The notes under the pieces are model-generated. The model saw only the letters and a list, made by a program, of their open reading frames with translations. It was not told the DNA's origin and ran no database searches. Positions 1 through 14,200 of a stretch of DNA of 64,000 nt are shown piece after piece; the stretch's first letter is position 1, and each line of letters begins with the position of its first letter. The stretch spans positions 395,041-459,040 of the forward strand of contig WFMF01000116.1 in assembly GCA_011033025.1 (NCBI GenBank), in the 5' to 3' direction. Origin of the DNA: Beroe forskalii. Lineage: Eukaryota; Ctenophora; Nuda; Beroida; Beroidae. The translations under genes and the position numbers were made by a program.

Positions 1-109
1 GCTCTTAACATTGCATTACCTAAAGGGATCATGTTGGTGTTCAAGTACAGAGTTCCAGGAGAAAAGCCTTGCAGATTGATGTCTTGAAGAAAGATTTCTT
101 TTTAACTTA

Positions 110-902
110 AACAAGAATTGCGCCTGCCAGCCCATTTCTTGTCCATTGTTCCTGTATGCAGGCACTTAATTTCCCTCCCCAGCAAGAGGTCTATGATCAC
201 AATTGCAGTTCAGAACTTTCATCGACGAAAATGTACCATCTAATGCGTATTGCAAATGAGTGATTGTAACACTGAGAGCAGTGTGAGTGTTTGTTTCAGA
301 GCTCAGGAGTTCATGATGAGAGTATCAGAAAGCCCCTTATTAACTTTCTCGAAACTGCAACCTGCAGTGCGCGGCGCAAACACTGGGCCCTCCGCTGATT
401 TGCTGAAACTGAATAGTTAGAGAGAAACTATTTTTGTGGAAAACTCTTCAATTTTCATCATCTTTGCTTTGATTCTCAATTAACAACTCTTGGATGCTCT
501 ACAACATTATTTCAACTGAAATCCTAATTCGTGTGGCTTGTTTGACTCAAACAGCGCCATGCACAAACTTACACCAACAATCTCACACCTGCACAAGTGT
601 TTGCACGCATGCGTTGTGCGCACGCAAATGTAAGAGTTGCTAGGAGACTCGACTGCATGGTGAATTTACACCAGTTTTATGACGAATTTATGCCAGTTTT
701 ATGACGAATTTACGCCAGTTTTATGACGAATTTACGCCACTTCCATCTTCCGGGCCCTTTTACAGAAATAACAGTAGTTCTATTGTTAACCTGGACCTGC
801 TATGCACATTATCCTATTTCTCATCTTCCGAACCACGATCTCTGCCAACCCTCTTCAATGCCTTTTTGTAAGACAAAAAGGCGATTGGGGAGGGAAAAAA
901 TA
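110..902 (+). mobile_element. Dispersed non-autonomous element, copy 1 (hairpin-ended)
   Basis: The left ~75 bp and right ~155 bp of this stretch recur at 16695-17646, while the interiors do not look alike. The left end carries a hairpin (GCGCCTGC ... GCAGGCAC) followed by TTAATTTCCCTCCCC. The right end carries a second hairpin (GCCTTTTTG ... CAAAAAGGC) followed by GGGGAGGGAAAAAATA, an inverted copy of the left CCCTCCCC block. Near 662-738 a 22-bp unit (GAATTTACGCCAGTTTTATG-type) is repeated about four times. There is no convincing coding sequence. This looks like a non-autonomous DNA element family with conserved ends and variable middles; superfamily and target-site duplication are not resolved. 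Confidence 0.55.
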
Positions 903-2026
903 TGAATTTATTTTGTTGGCTGCTTGCTTCACTGGCTCGAAGACCAAATCGCATGAGAGTAGGGTCTAAGATAGATTAGCACTGTATGCCCATAAATGGT
1001 TAAGGATCTTATAACTCAAGATAACCCATATGTTTAAATACTTAGTGAATTTTTATTCTCATTTTGAGTCCCATGCACCTATAACACATTTTAACCTTAG
1101 AAGTTCTAACTCACACAATTTGAACTTGTATATTCCATTACTATTGCAATTTTAGCTTCATGCAACTTTCAATATCATAATTTCAGATATATTTGATTCA
1201 AAATCATGATCTTTATTGTATCTCACACATTTGTTTCTTAAGCTGGGTACTCTAGATATATGTACACTTCTGTTGTCATACTTATGCCTAAATATCTTGG
1301 CATAATTCTACACACGTTTAACTCAAACATGTATAATCCTGCACAGCAAATTACACAAGGTCTAAATCCTTCATTCAAAACTTCACTTCACTCACTTTCA
1401 ACATTTTACTGAGGCAATGAAATAGTTATCAACCATTAAAAGTTTGGACATGATTGAATATATTTTTATTTATCTCAAGGATCAATTCAATTCAATTATA
1501 AATTTTTACAGCACAAAATCAACATATTTTTCCTGTATAAATCAACATATTTTTCCTGTACAAAGTATAATCTTCTATGCCTCACTATCTACAGCCCAAA
1601 TAACAGATTTTCAGACCTAAGATTTGCTGATAATTGACATTTCGATTCTATATCAAACTACTTAATCAATCATAATATACACTTACAGCTCTTGGCTTGA
1701 CATTTGCTAATAGATATTATTGCACCAGATGATGCCAAGTAGTAACAAAGTTTGTATTGTTGCATTCGAGGTACAGGCAAATTGTGTAACGTGATGATAC
1801 CAAATGACTGAATTTGCATAAGTAATGAGTAGCCAAGTGCAGTGATTTCTATTAATTCAATATCATCACTATTTGCCATTTCATGTTCTATCTAAAGCTT
1901 ATGAGCTCATTTGAGACATGCAACATTACAACTTATTGCTCATCTTGAAATATTGGAAAACTGGGAAAATTGGCAGATCCATTATCTAATAGGAGGTAGC
2001 AACAGTTATGCTTATGGCCTATTAGC
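903..2026. other. AT-rich non-coding DNA downstream of the transporter gene
   Basis: No coding exon is recognisable on either strand. The small open frame at 1670-1879 (-) has no recognisable domain and no splice context tying it to the transporter, whose stop codon is at 2027. The stretch probably holds the transporter's 3' UTR. Confidence 0.5.
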
Positions 2027-5000
2027 TCATTCTGAGTTTGTGGACTCAAGATTTTCATATGAATAATGCCTATTCAATGGTAGGTCAATGGAGTTTGGAA
2101 ATATCATGTCCATGAGTATAATTAATGTTAAGTTTGATACAAGAGTACATGCTAGGACTATATAAGCATCTTGATATGACAAGAACTGAAGCAAAGTCCC
2201 TCCTGCAATGGGGCCCATGAATGCCCCAAAAAAGTATGCTGCTCTGTAAAGTCCACTCATTTTGCAGGAACTGATTTCTCTTGTGGTATTAGCTTTGTGC
2301 TGGTACTGAACTATCAGAGTTGGTAGAATTGTTATCTGAGGGAGTTGATCAGACTATGTTGACATTTCTATTAAAAAATGATAAAGTTCAAAATATAATA
2401 CAGTTAGACTGAGAGGGTGCTGCTCCAAGTTGCATTTGATCATTTTGCTTTTAATGCTTTTAATAAGTAACATATAGCTCATGATTATAATATATTATAC
2501 TCAATACTGTGTAGCATTAATATTAGTAAAAGTGTCGATCTAAATAGCATGAAACCTGTGTTATTCCACTTCCAAAGTTAATGATGCAAAGCAGAGCTGC
2601 TGAAGATGTTGGACTTGCTTTTAAAATGTAAGGATCAATCCCCAGACAGCCTATTGTCATTGTAATGATTCCACTACAGATAATCATTTTTCTTGAAGTC
2701 TCCTTATCAACTAAATACCCTGGATTGATTTGAATTAACTTACAATTAAAAATGAAACTTCATGGCAGATTATAATTGAATTGAATTGAATCAAATAACT
2801 CTCATATCACATGTTCTTAATAATATGGGCACTCAAGATATGATTTTAAGTAATGCCATAGTTTTCATATAATTTTATGCAAACTTTCAATTCACCATCT
2901 TTTGATTACCTGCGGTGATGGTTCCAATACAGTAAATTAATCCTGATATCGCCAACACAGTTCCCACAAAACTCTCTTGCTTTGAAAATTTCTTGCTACA
3001 AAAATTAGGAAAAAAAGATTCAATTGTATTAACAATCATTGAAGTAAGTGTCTCTGTTACCATGCCCAACAGAATCACTGAAACGATGAAAATTGAACCA
3101 TGTTTTGCAGGGCTGCCCTCAGTTGAACTTTTGTTCAATGTACATTCTTTTGTATGTTTAGGCTCCAGCAGTGTAAGGCGACTCAAAAGAGTCAAACCTG
3201 CCATACTTGTCACAAAATTTATTGCACCTGAAAAATAAGACTTATGAGACATATGCTTGCCAATTTTGTTGTTAAGTTAGAAGTGTGAACTGAAAAGCCC
3301 TGTGACTACTTATGCATGAACAAAAACCTATATTATGACAGTAACTAAATTTCATGGAACAAGGGTCGATGAAATGCGAATTATTTACTTGGAGTTATGA
3401 GGGACACAGTGAATCCAAATGTCTGATAAATGAATCCACCCATTAGAGGTCCAATCATTGAAGATGTGCTTGCTGCCAGTTCAAATGCACCAGTTACAAA
3501 CCCCAGTTTATCTGGATACAAACAAGTCATCACTGTCAGTAGTTGGGGTTCTGAAAGAAGATGCCAGTATATTTTCAAGTCAATTCCCAGGAACATTCAA
3601 TTTCATTTACTGTAAGTTAAAAAGACACATTTAGGTAAATTTGATAGATTAGCAATCCCTTGATTTTAATTAATTTTGCTATAGTAACTTAGGAATAGTC
3701 AGACAAACCGCATATCCCAATAACAAATCCCTGTGCCACTCTGATGAAGAATACCATGAGGGCAAATGGGGTTCTTTGAAACTCCAGGAAGAAAACTGGA
3801 GTAGAAATGGTGAGAACAGTTGTGGTTATTAGGAGAGTATGTTTGGGATGTAGATATTGTGCTGCTTTTGAGGAAAGAGAGGCTCCTGCAGCCAATGAAA
3901 AGGAAAATGCTCCCACAATACTCCCTGTCGTAACTTTGTTATGATTCCACTCCTGTCAAATGAAATTTATTGCAACATGATTACATAATTTTCTCCTCAA
4001 GAAAGGGGGTGGGGCTTTGATTGCGAGGGGGAGGGAGGGGGTTGAAAATTGTCAATAATTGATTATGTAATATGTAAGCAATCCCTTAATCATCATGTAA
4101 AATGTTTGGAGAAATACTTAAATAATGTGTAAATTCAACATTGAAATCTAAGATATGGGAGATATACTATGCTAGACTATTACATATCCTTCAAAATTCT
4201 GAAAAATAGGTATCATATAATACTCACGTTGATAAGTTCATTCACCAAGAATGCAAGTGGCATCGTGAAGAAGAAGTACTGTGTTGTGATAATCAAGAAG
4301 CATAGAGCAAACGTCGTCTTCCTCCTCAGTTCAGATTCACAAACCTTCAGTTCTCCCTGAGGCATTATTTATGTTGTGTTACCACACTCTTTATTATTTA
4401 TTGAATCCACAATTATTATTATTACATTTTAAAAGGGAATCATCATAATATGTTTATTAAGTACCCAAAAGAAGGTTTCCAAATGATGGCATAACAGTGG
4501 AAGGAGGGGGTCAGCATTGCTGACGTCAGTAAAAATAGAAACTTCCACATTTGAATTTACCTCGCAAAAACGCTGTACAGTTTATTTCTATGACCTACCA
4601 TTTTGCTTATAAGTATACTTTCTGATTATTAATCTTAATTACGCTACTATATCTGCTAAAATCATTGTTTACGTGCTTATTTATAAAAACAAAAAAGACC
4701 TACTTTGAATTTAAGAACTGCTTCGATCATGGAACTTGGAAGGCCGATATTTAAAAATTTTGATCATGGAGTCATGGGGCCCCATGTAACGATATAGTGC
4801 ATTTTCATTTTATTTTCATAATGGTAATAATATTATGTGATCACCCTCTAATTTTAATAATAAAGCATTCAAAATCAAAACACCATTCAGCAATTAGCAC
4901 TATGTAAAACGTAGTTGCCGTTGGTGGATACACAGAATATAATACAAACGAATGGAAAACGACACTCAAGTGTGTGATCTGTCCTGGAACAGAACTCAGG

Positions 5001-5298
5001 AATCTTATGACAGCACTGACGAAGAAAGCCCGGTGAGCAGATACTTGTTGCTAAAATGTTATACTCATTGTACTCTAAATTGATCCAGACACGAATGCTT
5101 GTAAATTGAGAGTTCAGACCATACTTTTGAGAGCACTCATCTAAAATATCAAATTTGCCTAGAAAGCTTGGTCCCCCCCTCCCCTGTTACCTCATACCTG
5201 AATTGAATTGTATCAAAATATTAAATGCATATTGAGATTACCTTTTCTGAACTTGCCATTATCTGAGTATTCTCGGTAGTTTCCTCAGTGTCTATCAT
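2027..5298 (-). CDS. SLC18B1: MFS transporter, SLC18B1-like
   Basis: Seven exons in consistent phase: 5298-5242, 4356-4228, 3952-3709, 3550-3389, 3227-2910, 2719-2556, 2335-2027, giving about 460 aa, close to the size of animal SLC18B1. The family is vesicular-amine-transporter-like carriers of the major facilitator superfamily, reported to move polyamines into vesicles. Visible hallmarks are hydrophobic segments throughout, a CLYPDKLGFVTGAFE stretch after TM4, GPLMGGFIYQTFGF in TM5, a G-Y-LVDK loop (the MFS motif A position of the second half) and YFFGAFMGPIAGG in TM11. The start is placed in the 19-codon exon 1 (beginning [11 protein letters not shown]) because its donor (AAG|GTAATC) joins in phase 0 to CTCAG|GGAGAA at 4356. 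A nearer ATG at 4365 lies in the intron and is only a fallback. Exon 1 lies inside intron 1 of the MDC1-like gene on the other strand. Confidence 0.85.
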
Positions 5299-8200
5299 CG
5301 GAAATATCCTGATGAGAACTGTTCTGTGTGCTGTACTTATGTACACCTATATGCGAGAAAAAATAATGAGTAATTATTATCAAACTTGTTAATTTCAGGT
5401 TGGAGTATTCTCGTGTAAGGGGCAGAAGTTACTAATTTACAGGGGTAAGTCAGAAATCAATACTTTTCAAATTGTTAATGTATACTGATTAATGTTGTTG
5501 ATGAGCTTACTGGTCGCAAACTCGCAAAATAAATTTAGGTAGCAAATTGAAGATGTGCCAGACCAGATCAATGTTAGAGTTGACCGATGTCAGTTTGAAC
5601 TGGTTTCAAAGTGAACTGATGTCAGTGTTAACTGGTGTCAGTGTTAACTGGTGTCAGTGTTAACTGGTGTCAGTGTGAACTTATGTCTGCGTAAACTGAT
5701 GTCAGGTAGTCAGAATCAATCAATTATGAAACCTACTCCTTTCTACATGAAGGTTAGCATCAAAGAAAACCCGGAAAACTAAATTTTTTTGTTGGCAGGG
5801 AAAAAGTACATAATTGGTCGTGGAGCTGATGCAGACCTAACAGTGCCTGTCAAGGTACCTATTTCCTTCTTGATTAAGTTATATTTGATATGTTCTTGAT
5901 TACATTGGAAGTTATCTACCTTACAAGATATATTTATGCAGCATGTTTTTTGCAGTTCGGATTGATCAACGTAATTCCTTAACGTATATCATCTCCTGTT
6001 TAGTCGCTCTCTGCTCGGCACATTCAGATTGAAGTGATAGGAAAGAGCCATCTGATCAAGGACCTGGGAAGCAAGAACAAAACTATGCGGGGCGATGTGA
6101 GTATAATCTCATTATGACATTTTAGAGATTCGTAACTTAAACATCATTAATTGCTTAATTGCAATCACAGATTTTCGGTGCAACAAAAGTTACCCAAATT
6201 CATTCAAATATTCACACATATTTAATAATGTACGATTAACAAACGAATGGGAGTGTTATATCGAAAATTATCACACGAGGCGTCAGCCGAGTTTGACAAT
6301 TTTCGATATCACACGATCCATGAGTTTGTTAATTGTATTATTACCCGACAAAACAGTACTTCATACCACTCGGGTCTGACGACCCTCGTCTGAATTCAAC
6401 GTCTTTATAGATTATCGAGTGCTCCTTCATAAAATCAACAATTTATTTAACGATATTCTGCTCTGTTATTCCGCCACTGTTCAGTAGTCCTATAAAGGAG
6501 TGATATATCGATAATTATCACACTGGAGTTTGAGCCACGGGAGGGTAATAATTAGATAATATATTCATTATTCAAGGTGCATCATTGTCACAATATGATA
6601 ATCGAGAGCTTGTCATTTTAAACGTTTCAACGTTCCGAGTTTGAACATTCTCATAATATCATTAAACGTTTCCAAAATACCCTATTCAATTATAATTATT
6701 GATGTGACGCTAATCTTGCAGTTGGTGCTGATACCCCATGTGATGTATGAACTACCGAATAACTCGGATATTTTGCTGGGAGATACGCAAGCGACCTATG
6801 TCTACTTCAAAGGTACGTGTTTCAAAGTTTATTTAATGAGAGAATAAGGTTCAGTGATATGATATTACCTACACTTTAATGCAATACTCAAGTGCCATCA
6901 GTGATTTTGTAATAACTCAAATTAACCCATTAACATCCTGATTTTCCAGCTAAAGAGTCTCAGTCTAGTTGGTTGGATATTACATCTCAGAATGCACCTA
7001 ACTGGTTCGTCATTGACACAAGTAATCGGTATAATGTAATGTATATAATTATGTATTTCCGAATATCGGGTTTTGATTCCGAAGTGTATATCTAAATTCT
7101 CTATGAGTTATAATTGATAGCTTATAATTTATTATCCAATGAAGTAGGTTAGTAAGTTATTACTGTATTAAATTGTTAGCGGTATTATATTAACTTCGGG
7201 GATTTAGAATTTGTGGGGGAAGAGTAGATTTTGCAATGTGTAGTAACATTATTTATTGAGGAACGTTACGGAGCCTGGGGCTAAGCAGTTCTGTGACAGA
7301 TCCACAGCAGTTGTGTGACAAAACCCGCAGAAGTTCTGTGACAGATCCCACAGCAGTTGTGTGACAAAACCCGCAGAAGTTCTGTGACAGATCCCACAGC
7401 AGTTGTGTGACAAAACCCGCAGAAGTTCTGTGACAGATCCCACAGCAGTTCTGTGACAGAACCCGCAGAAGTTCTGTGACAGATCCACAGCAGTTCTGTG
7501 ACAGAACCCGCTGCAGTTTCTGTAACAGAAATCGCAGTAGTTCTGTGGGCTGTGACAGGTCCTTTTTTTATTTCACTTTAAACTTCCGCGTGTGAAGGTG
7601 TGCAATATTACGAATACCATTGCCTTATTTGCACCACTTACTGGAATAAAAATGTCGCATGTTCCTTTGACAGCCAGAATTATGCAAACGTGAAATGTCT
7701 AACACTTATGACTGTATTTCAGATGTCAGACCGTCACACTATTTATCTTATTATCTGAGATAGTGATTATTTTCACGTAATAACTTGTTTAAGTACCGAA
7801 GCCATGCTTTATCTTAGTTGTTTAAACGTTCATCAATTCATTTCACTGTCAAAAGCAAATACATTGATAGATGAGCCTTCACGTCCATCAATAATAATAA
7901 TAAATTCAGCTGCTCATAATTCGAGGTTTTAAACTGTTGATTCGTGGAGAGTGTAGTCTTTGTATGGGAGCATCCGATTCTTTGCTTACTGTCTTTGTAC
8001 TGTTATTGTACGATAATTGTACTCAGTGACAGAAATATACATGGAAACTTGCCAGTTATTCTGGGAAATTCTTTAATCTTCACGGAGTGCGCGAGTTAAT
8101 TTTGCATTAGCTAGAATCAGACATTTTATTGTTAGTTCGTTTGCCGCGAATTTATTCGCGCGCGCAGGCGCGCGCGGTCATACAAGCTACAGATCCCACC

Positions 8201-11200
8201 AACTCTCAGCAGATCGGGGTTGTTGCTTTCAGGCTACGTTGACCACTATATGATAATGGGCTTACTAATAACTCCACTGATTTCAGGAGTTCGACCCCTG
8301 CTAAGACTGTCCGCATACAGGAAGAAGTACAAGCAGTGGAGATAAGCGGGGATGGGAGTAGTGAGCTTGATCTACTACCTCCCTCGCAAGACATACCACA
8401 ACTTGACGAGTAAGTGATGTAATAGAGCAGTAATGGTTACTGTCAGGCATACTCTGCATCCTTATCACGAACTAATCAATGTTACCAATCCTAAGACATA
8501 ACCAAACTCCTCCAAACATCTCTATGGAAATTTTGATAAACCTTAACTGCAGCTTGAAAACAACCTTTGCAGTCCTTCCAGGTCGTTAGTTCTCTACGAA
8601 GATGAGTCGCCTGGCAACACTCCAATAAAGGATCATCCTGATAAGCTGAAGATAACGGAGACACCTGCCAATTCTAAACACAACCCAGTCAGTCAACTTT
8701 CTCAATCCCATTCACAACGTTTTTGAGGACATGAAGTATCAATATCAAGTCTATCAACTTTTTCATGATAGCAGAATGCCCCTTCACTTTTACCTTCTCT
8801 CGTATCAGTTTGACGTTTTAAACTACAAACGGTTGAATTCTAGATCCTCATTTTTTGATCTTCCATCAGGTTGGGCGGTGTGAGACACCTCTCAACATGA
8901 CAGCTGAACTCGCTGCCAAGGACATCAGTCTCCTCAACACTATCAAGGGGCAAACATCAACCATCGTACCAGACTCACAAGTCCCCAACATCACTTTCAA
9001 TGGTTTGGTTTAGGTATCAGCTCTCGAGCCTCTGACATAAATTCAAAAGACTTTCACTTAATGTTTTCCTGGATATCAGTTTCTATGGTGGACACTTACT
9101 CCAACAAACCCCCAGTATTGCTTACAGTTTACGGATAACTATGTCTAGGGGCCGTATGATGCAATTGTAAGTTCGCCCTTAACTGTGCCTAAATCAGTAT
9201 TTGAGAGGCATATGAACCAATCGGCTTTTTTAAGTGTTACCCTTAGTAGCTAAGGGGAAGCCTCGCTAAAAGTAAGTTCGTGTGAAGTGTGAACCAAATC
9301 GAAATATCTAAATTGGATCAAGGCATTTTAACAAATGGGCAAAACTGGAAGTTCGCACTAAACTTGCTTAAGTCTGACTGTCCCTTAAGGTGCCCCTTAA
9401 AAGTCAATTTGCATCATACGGCCCTTAGTTTAATATGTGCGATAACGATTTATCCGAAACTGGCTATTATATTGTTAACTAAATCTAAATCTATTTAGAT
9501 GAGGGTTCCGAATGCGGTTCAGATATCGTTAATTTGAACGATGAAAGTGGGGATATCGACAGCCCTATGAAAGTCCCTGAAACTCAAGCGCCAAAGGTAA
9601 GTTTTCTTGATGATGAAGAATTAAAGTGTCAATAAAACCTTAAAATATGCATAAAGCATATAGCGGATCTATAAAGTATAAGCATAAAAAGCAGCGAAAA
9701 CCTCTTTTAATATTTCAACATATTATCGCTTGTCGTATACAGGAACAAGAGTCAAAAGTGGAAGAAGTGGATAGCACAATGGATGAAATGAACACACAGT
9801 GCTGGGACGCTGCGATATCATCTGGAGAAAGCGATGGAGAGGAAGGAGAAAAAGAGAAAACACTTGAAAAAGAACCAGAGAATACGGACGATACCAAGCA
9901 GGAAGGAAGTGAGAAGGAAACTAAAGACAGGCAAGATATGAACCTGGAAAAGGAGGAGGAGGAGGAGGAACCAGACAACACGGCGCCCGGGGATTGTGAT
10001 ACGAGTGGGGACACGGCTACCGTGAGTGACAGTGAGGCTGGGAATGTGGGTGACATTGTCCCTGAAGATGGGGAAAACGGGGGAAGCAACGCCGCTAATT
10101 CCAGTGATATGGATATAACCTGCCTGTCATCTACCAGGCCGCGAAACCAAGGTTAGGAGCTTTATCTACAGTGTGAATTTTAGACACGATAATTGTCACT
10201 TACGCCAAATTATGTCATTATAAATGTTCTGTTTTTGGGAGAGGGTGTTGCCCGCAATGCATCTAGAGTTAACCCCACCCCTGTAATTATGATAGTTCCT
10301 GGCCCTGGTAAAAGAGCATGATTTCTTTGAATAGCTAGATTCATGATACCACATCAACGATACGTTATCGAAAGGAGACGGTTTAAAATCTTCGGGGTTT
10401 AAACATGCATACGATATAAAAACGAATAATCGGTATAACTTGCGAAGAATGGCCACTTTTGTAGAGTGTTAGTGCATTTTATCGCTTCGGCGTTGGCATG
10501 GTAACATCCCGAACAAACGCTGCAAAACGGCCTGATTTTGACTCGACACTTTTGTATTTATATAACACGTGTGACGCTCAGCCTTCAGGAGGGGGGCTGG
10601 GTGTTATAATGAGCGTAACGTGATAATACCTCATTATTACCCTCCGACAGTAGTAACATGTTGACATGAACTGTGTCAACAATGTCATAAACATGTCGCA
10701 ATTACGAGAGGAGAGTCCGTCACGGTCACTGAACAGCGACCAGCTTCCCCTGGAAGTAAAGTGATAGGTGGTAAATACCTCCCCTCATCCTCCTCCTCCT
10801 CCTGTTTGTTGCTAGGTAACACACCTGCGGAGCTGGGTCACGTGATACGTCACGTGTCACGTGATAGGTAACGTGACGTCACTATTGTGCCAGTCAACGT
10901 CACAACGTGATAATTTGAGCGGACCGTCAAACTCATTGGGACTCAGACAGAATGGGGGTAATGGGTTCCGCAGTTCAGCGATCATGCTCAGCGAGGTCAG
11001 AAAATGTGAAATTGGAAATTAAAAAACTCGTTACACTATTAACCGCCTCGGATGATTCATTGATTCATTAACGCTATTTCCTCGAATGGTGTAGTAAGGT
11101 AATGACGTCGATGATTTTGTTACGCTTAATTCGGATCAGATGATTTAGTAACGCCGTTACGTCCGCGGATGACAGTCAATTCGCCTTGAAAGAAACCATG

Positions 11201-14200
11201 ATTCCGGTAAACGGTAAATTAGAAGCCATGGCATTTGTGACCATTCTGCTCCTTTTATTTTCCACTGTCAGGAATAATTCATTTCGCGTCTTTCTGAACA
11301 CACAATACTCAATACTTAGAAAGAGAAGAAGGAAAATCAATGCTTTTGATCATTCATGCTGACGTGTCAATTTACGCTTCCTATCATAGTATGGAGAATA
11401 TAGTATCTAGAGAATACTATAATGTTGAAATCAGAACGCATGATAAAAGGTTCAGGATATCGTCTTTTTTTCTGACTAAATTGTTAAGGAACAAAAGAAA
11501 TTTTAAAAAGAATATACTATGATCGGAATCCCAATTTTATTTCTTGCCGAATCTTTTGCTTAATAGGTCCAATCTATTTAAGACATAATTTATATCAATA
11601 CTGGTAGCTAGTTGACTTAAATTACTGCCAAGACTGAGTTAGACTTTAAAGGGGGATTGGGAGTCAAGAACATGATGATTAATAAAGCTACAGGATGAGA
11701 ATAGGAATACCTAGGACCTGAGTCAAATGTATTTAAAGGAAATAGAGTGTACTGGGTATCGATCATAAGATGAATATCAAATCTCCCCACTCCCCCAAAT
11801 TTATTTTGTGATGTAAATTCTCAAGAATCTTCTACTTCAAATATAAGGGTTATTTAGAAAGGTTATTTTGGTCAATATTCTGATTGAAAATGGACGCCGT
11901 CGCTTATTATAAACAACAAATTAATTTTGTTTCGAGAGTAATAATGCATCAGTACATCTTCTGCCGATTGAATAAGCTTAATAATAAGGTCTGCTTTTGT
12001 ACGATATCTTTTGCACAAGGTAGTCGGACATTTGTCCGACACGGACATTTGTCCGACACGGACAGTTGTCCGAAACCCAGTACGAAATTTTGCGGACATT
12101 TGTCCGACACGGACATTTGTCCGAAAATCCCACAACAATTTCTTCAAACTTATTGGTAAGTGATTGAGAGGAGCCTTTCACTTGTCCGAATAAGACACTG
12201 AGTTAATGAGGTAATCAATGTTAATAGAATAAAGTACTGTATAATCAGCATGCTTCAAACCCAAGTCCGGCAGAGGCTTCAGCAGCTAGACGTTTGGTGG
12301 GTAGGTCTGTCACCACAGCTCTCTTCTTCAGCTCCTGCTTCCGGATGTAGGCAGTTGAGGCAGTTGAGGCTCTGCAACCAGTTCTGAAGAGGGCACACTT
12401 CCAGTAGCAGTATTCGTTCCTCTTCTTGTCCAGGACGAATCGGTGACCATCAAGGATAGAGTTCCCTGTGTCTTTCTTCTTTCCGGGAACGAAGGTGAGG
12501 TTGGTTGCCATAGTAGTTGGTTGCTGAATGTTGATAGTAGTTGGAACAAACGAAGACGATAATTTAGTCCGGGGTCGACGGGTTTTATACTCCCATGGTG
12601 CTCGTTAAGATGTTTAAGTGGTTTCATGGCCCTGCATGGCGTAGCATACGACATCGTCTCGCATCACATTACATGAGAACATCCCATCTCGTCCAATCTC
12701 GTCAGTATCGGGTCCCATCACCCTATCAGTGATGGGCTGATGTCAAACCTAGGACTTGGGTCGCATCGCATGATTTTGTACCTACATCAATCGGGGAACC
12801 TTGCCGTATAATCATCAAATGTAAACACAGTAGTTCCCCTTTACTTTGGAATAAAATTGTGTCTGACTTTCGGACAAATGTCCGAATTCGGACAGTTGTC
12901 CGACACGGATATTTGTCCGAATAGCTAATTTCAGGTGTCGGACAAATGTCCGTGTCGGACAAATGTCCTAGAATCTTTGCACAATAAAATAATTAAGGTT
13001 GTAATAGCGGTCATTTGTTCAAGTTCTTATCTTAATTTTGTCAATTGTGTCTCAACACACCTCTTTTGAAGTTTCACTCATGTATCAACACGATTTTAGT
13101 TGCTGATCAAACTTATATGATATACTAATTACTCTCTACGTTTGTAGCGTTAAAAACGTTTGACTTCACGTATCACTTAAATTCGGAACCATCAGAACTT
13201 AATTTACTTCCTCGCTCCGTTCATTCGTCGGTAGGGTAAAATAAAACACTCGGATCCATATTTCTATAATTTTCAAAATTCAAATAACACTCGGCTCCAC
13301 CTATCTATTGTTTTCAAATAACGCAGTACGCACGCCGGGGTATCTATTTATTTCTGCTGTTGTTTAATCAATTATAAAGCAGGAAGCCAGCTTCATGATG
13401 TCCACTTTATCCAATCTACTTGGTTTTCTGTGTCTGCCTGGGGTTCTGTCCTTCTTCTCTGCTTCGCCGGTATCATATTCTCACAAAATAATTGGTGCAT
13501 TTCTTGAAAATGTTGACAGCCAAGGTGAATCTACAAAGCCGGATGCTTATATGCCTCACTGTGTTATTAAGTATGGGCCATCGTTTACCGATACCTTGGA
13601 CTCATCATCTATGATACAGATAAAAGTTGATAGTGTGGAGTTGTGTTGGAGTTATTGTATACATGTTTGGGATTGCAAGGCCTTCTCATTCTCTCCTCGA
13701 AGAGGCAACAAAATTTGCTATCTCTTTTACAAAGATATCACCAGATCTAATCATCCCGTATCAGCGGGTTATAGGATGGTGTGCTTGCAGCACATATTAG
13801 GACGTGATATGTCTCTGTTATTTGCAAGAGATAGGCAAGTGTCAAGTGGAGTTTTTATCACGGATCCTGAAAATTGGTCAAAGTGTCTGACGCCCGTAGA
13901 GAACGGTAATACGACAGTTGTTGCTTGGGGAGAGTGTTCGAAGTCTAGTTTATGGTTCCTGACCAGATCGAAAGGCATCACCTTGAGGGGTATCCCTAAT
14001 GCCACTCGCATCTTACCTCTCTCCCGGCCTGGATATGCTTTGCAATATGAAGAAAGTCAGCTACCAGCTTCTCCTTTTTCACTTGTCCCAATCCTTAATA
14101 AGAAGTCTTTCTCAGATCAGGTGAATAAAGTCGGATTTTTCCGGCGCTTGGAGCAACAATCATTCGTTGTCTACAAAATCTACCAAGACCAAGGCTTTTA

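Noticed and set aside
4228..4365. ATG at 4365 as the transporter start (MPQGELK)
   Set aside because: The CTCAG acceptor at 4357-4361 joins in phase to a better upstream coding exon at 5242-5298. Kept only as an alternative.
7249..7488. 79-codon minus-strand frame of repeated [10 protein letters not shown]
   Set aside because: Translation of the TCTGTGACAGA minisatellite; no start context or domain.
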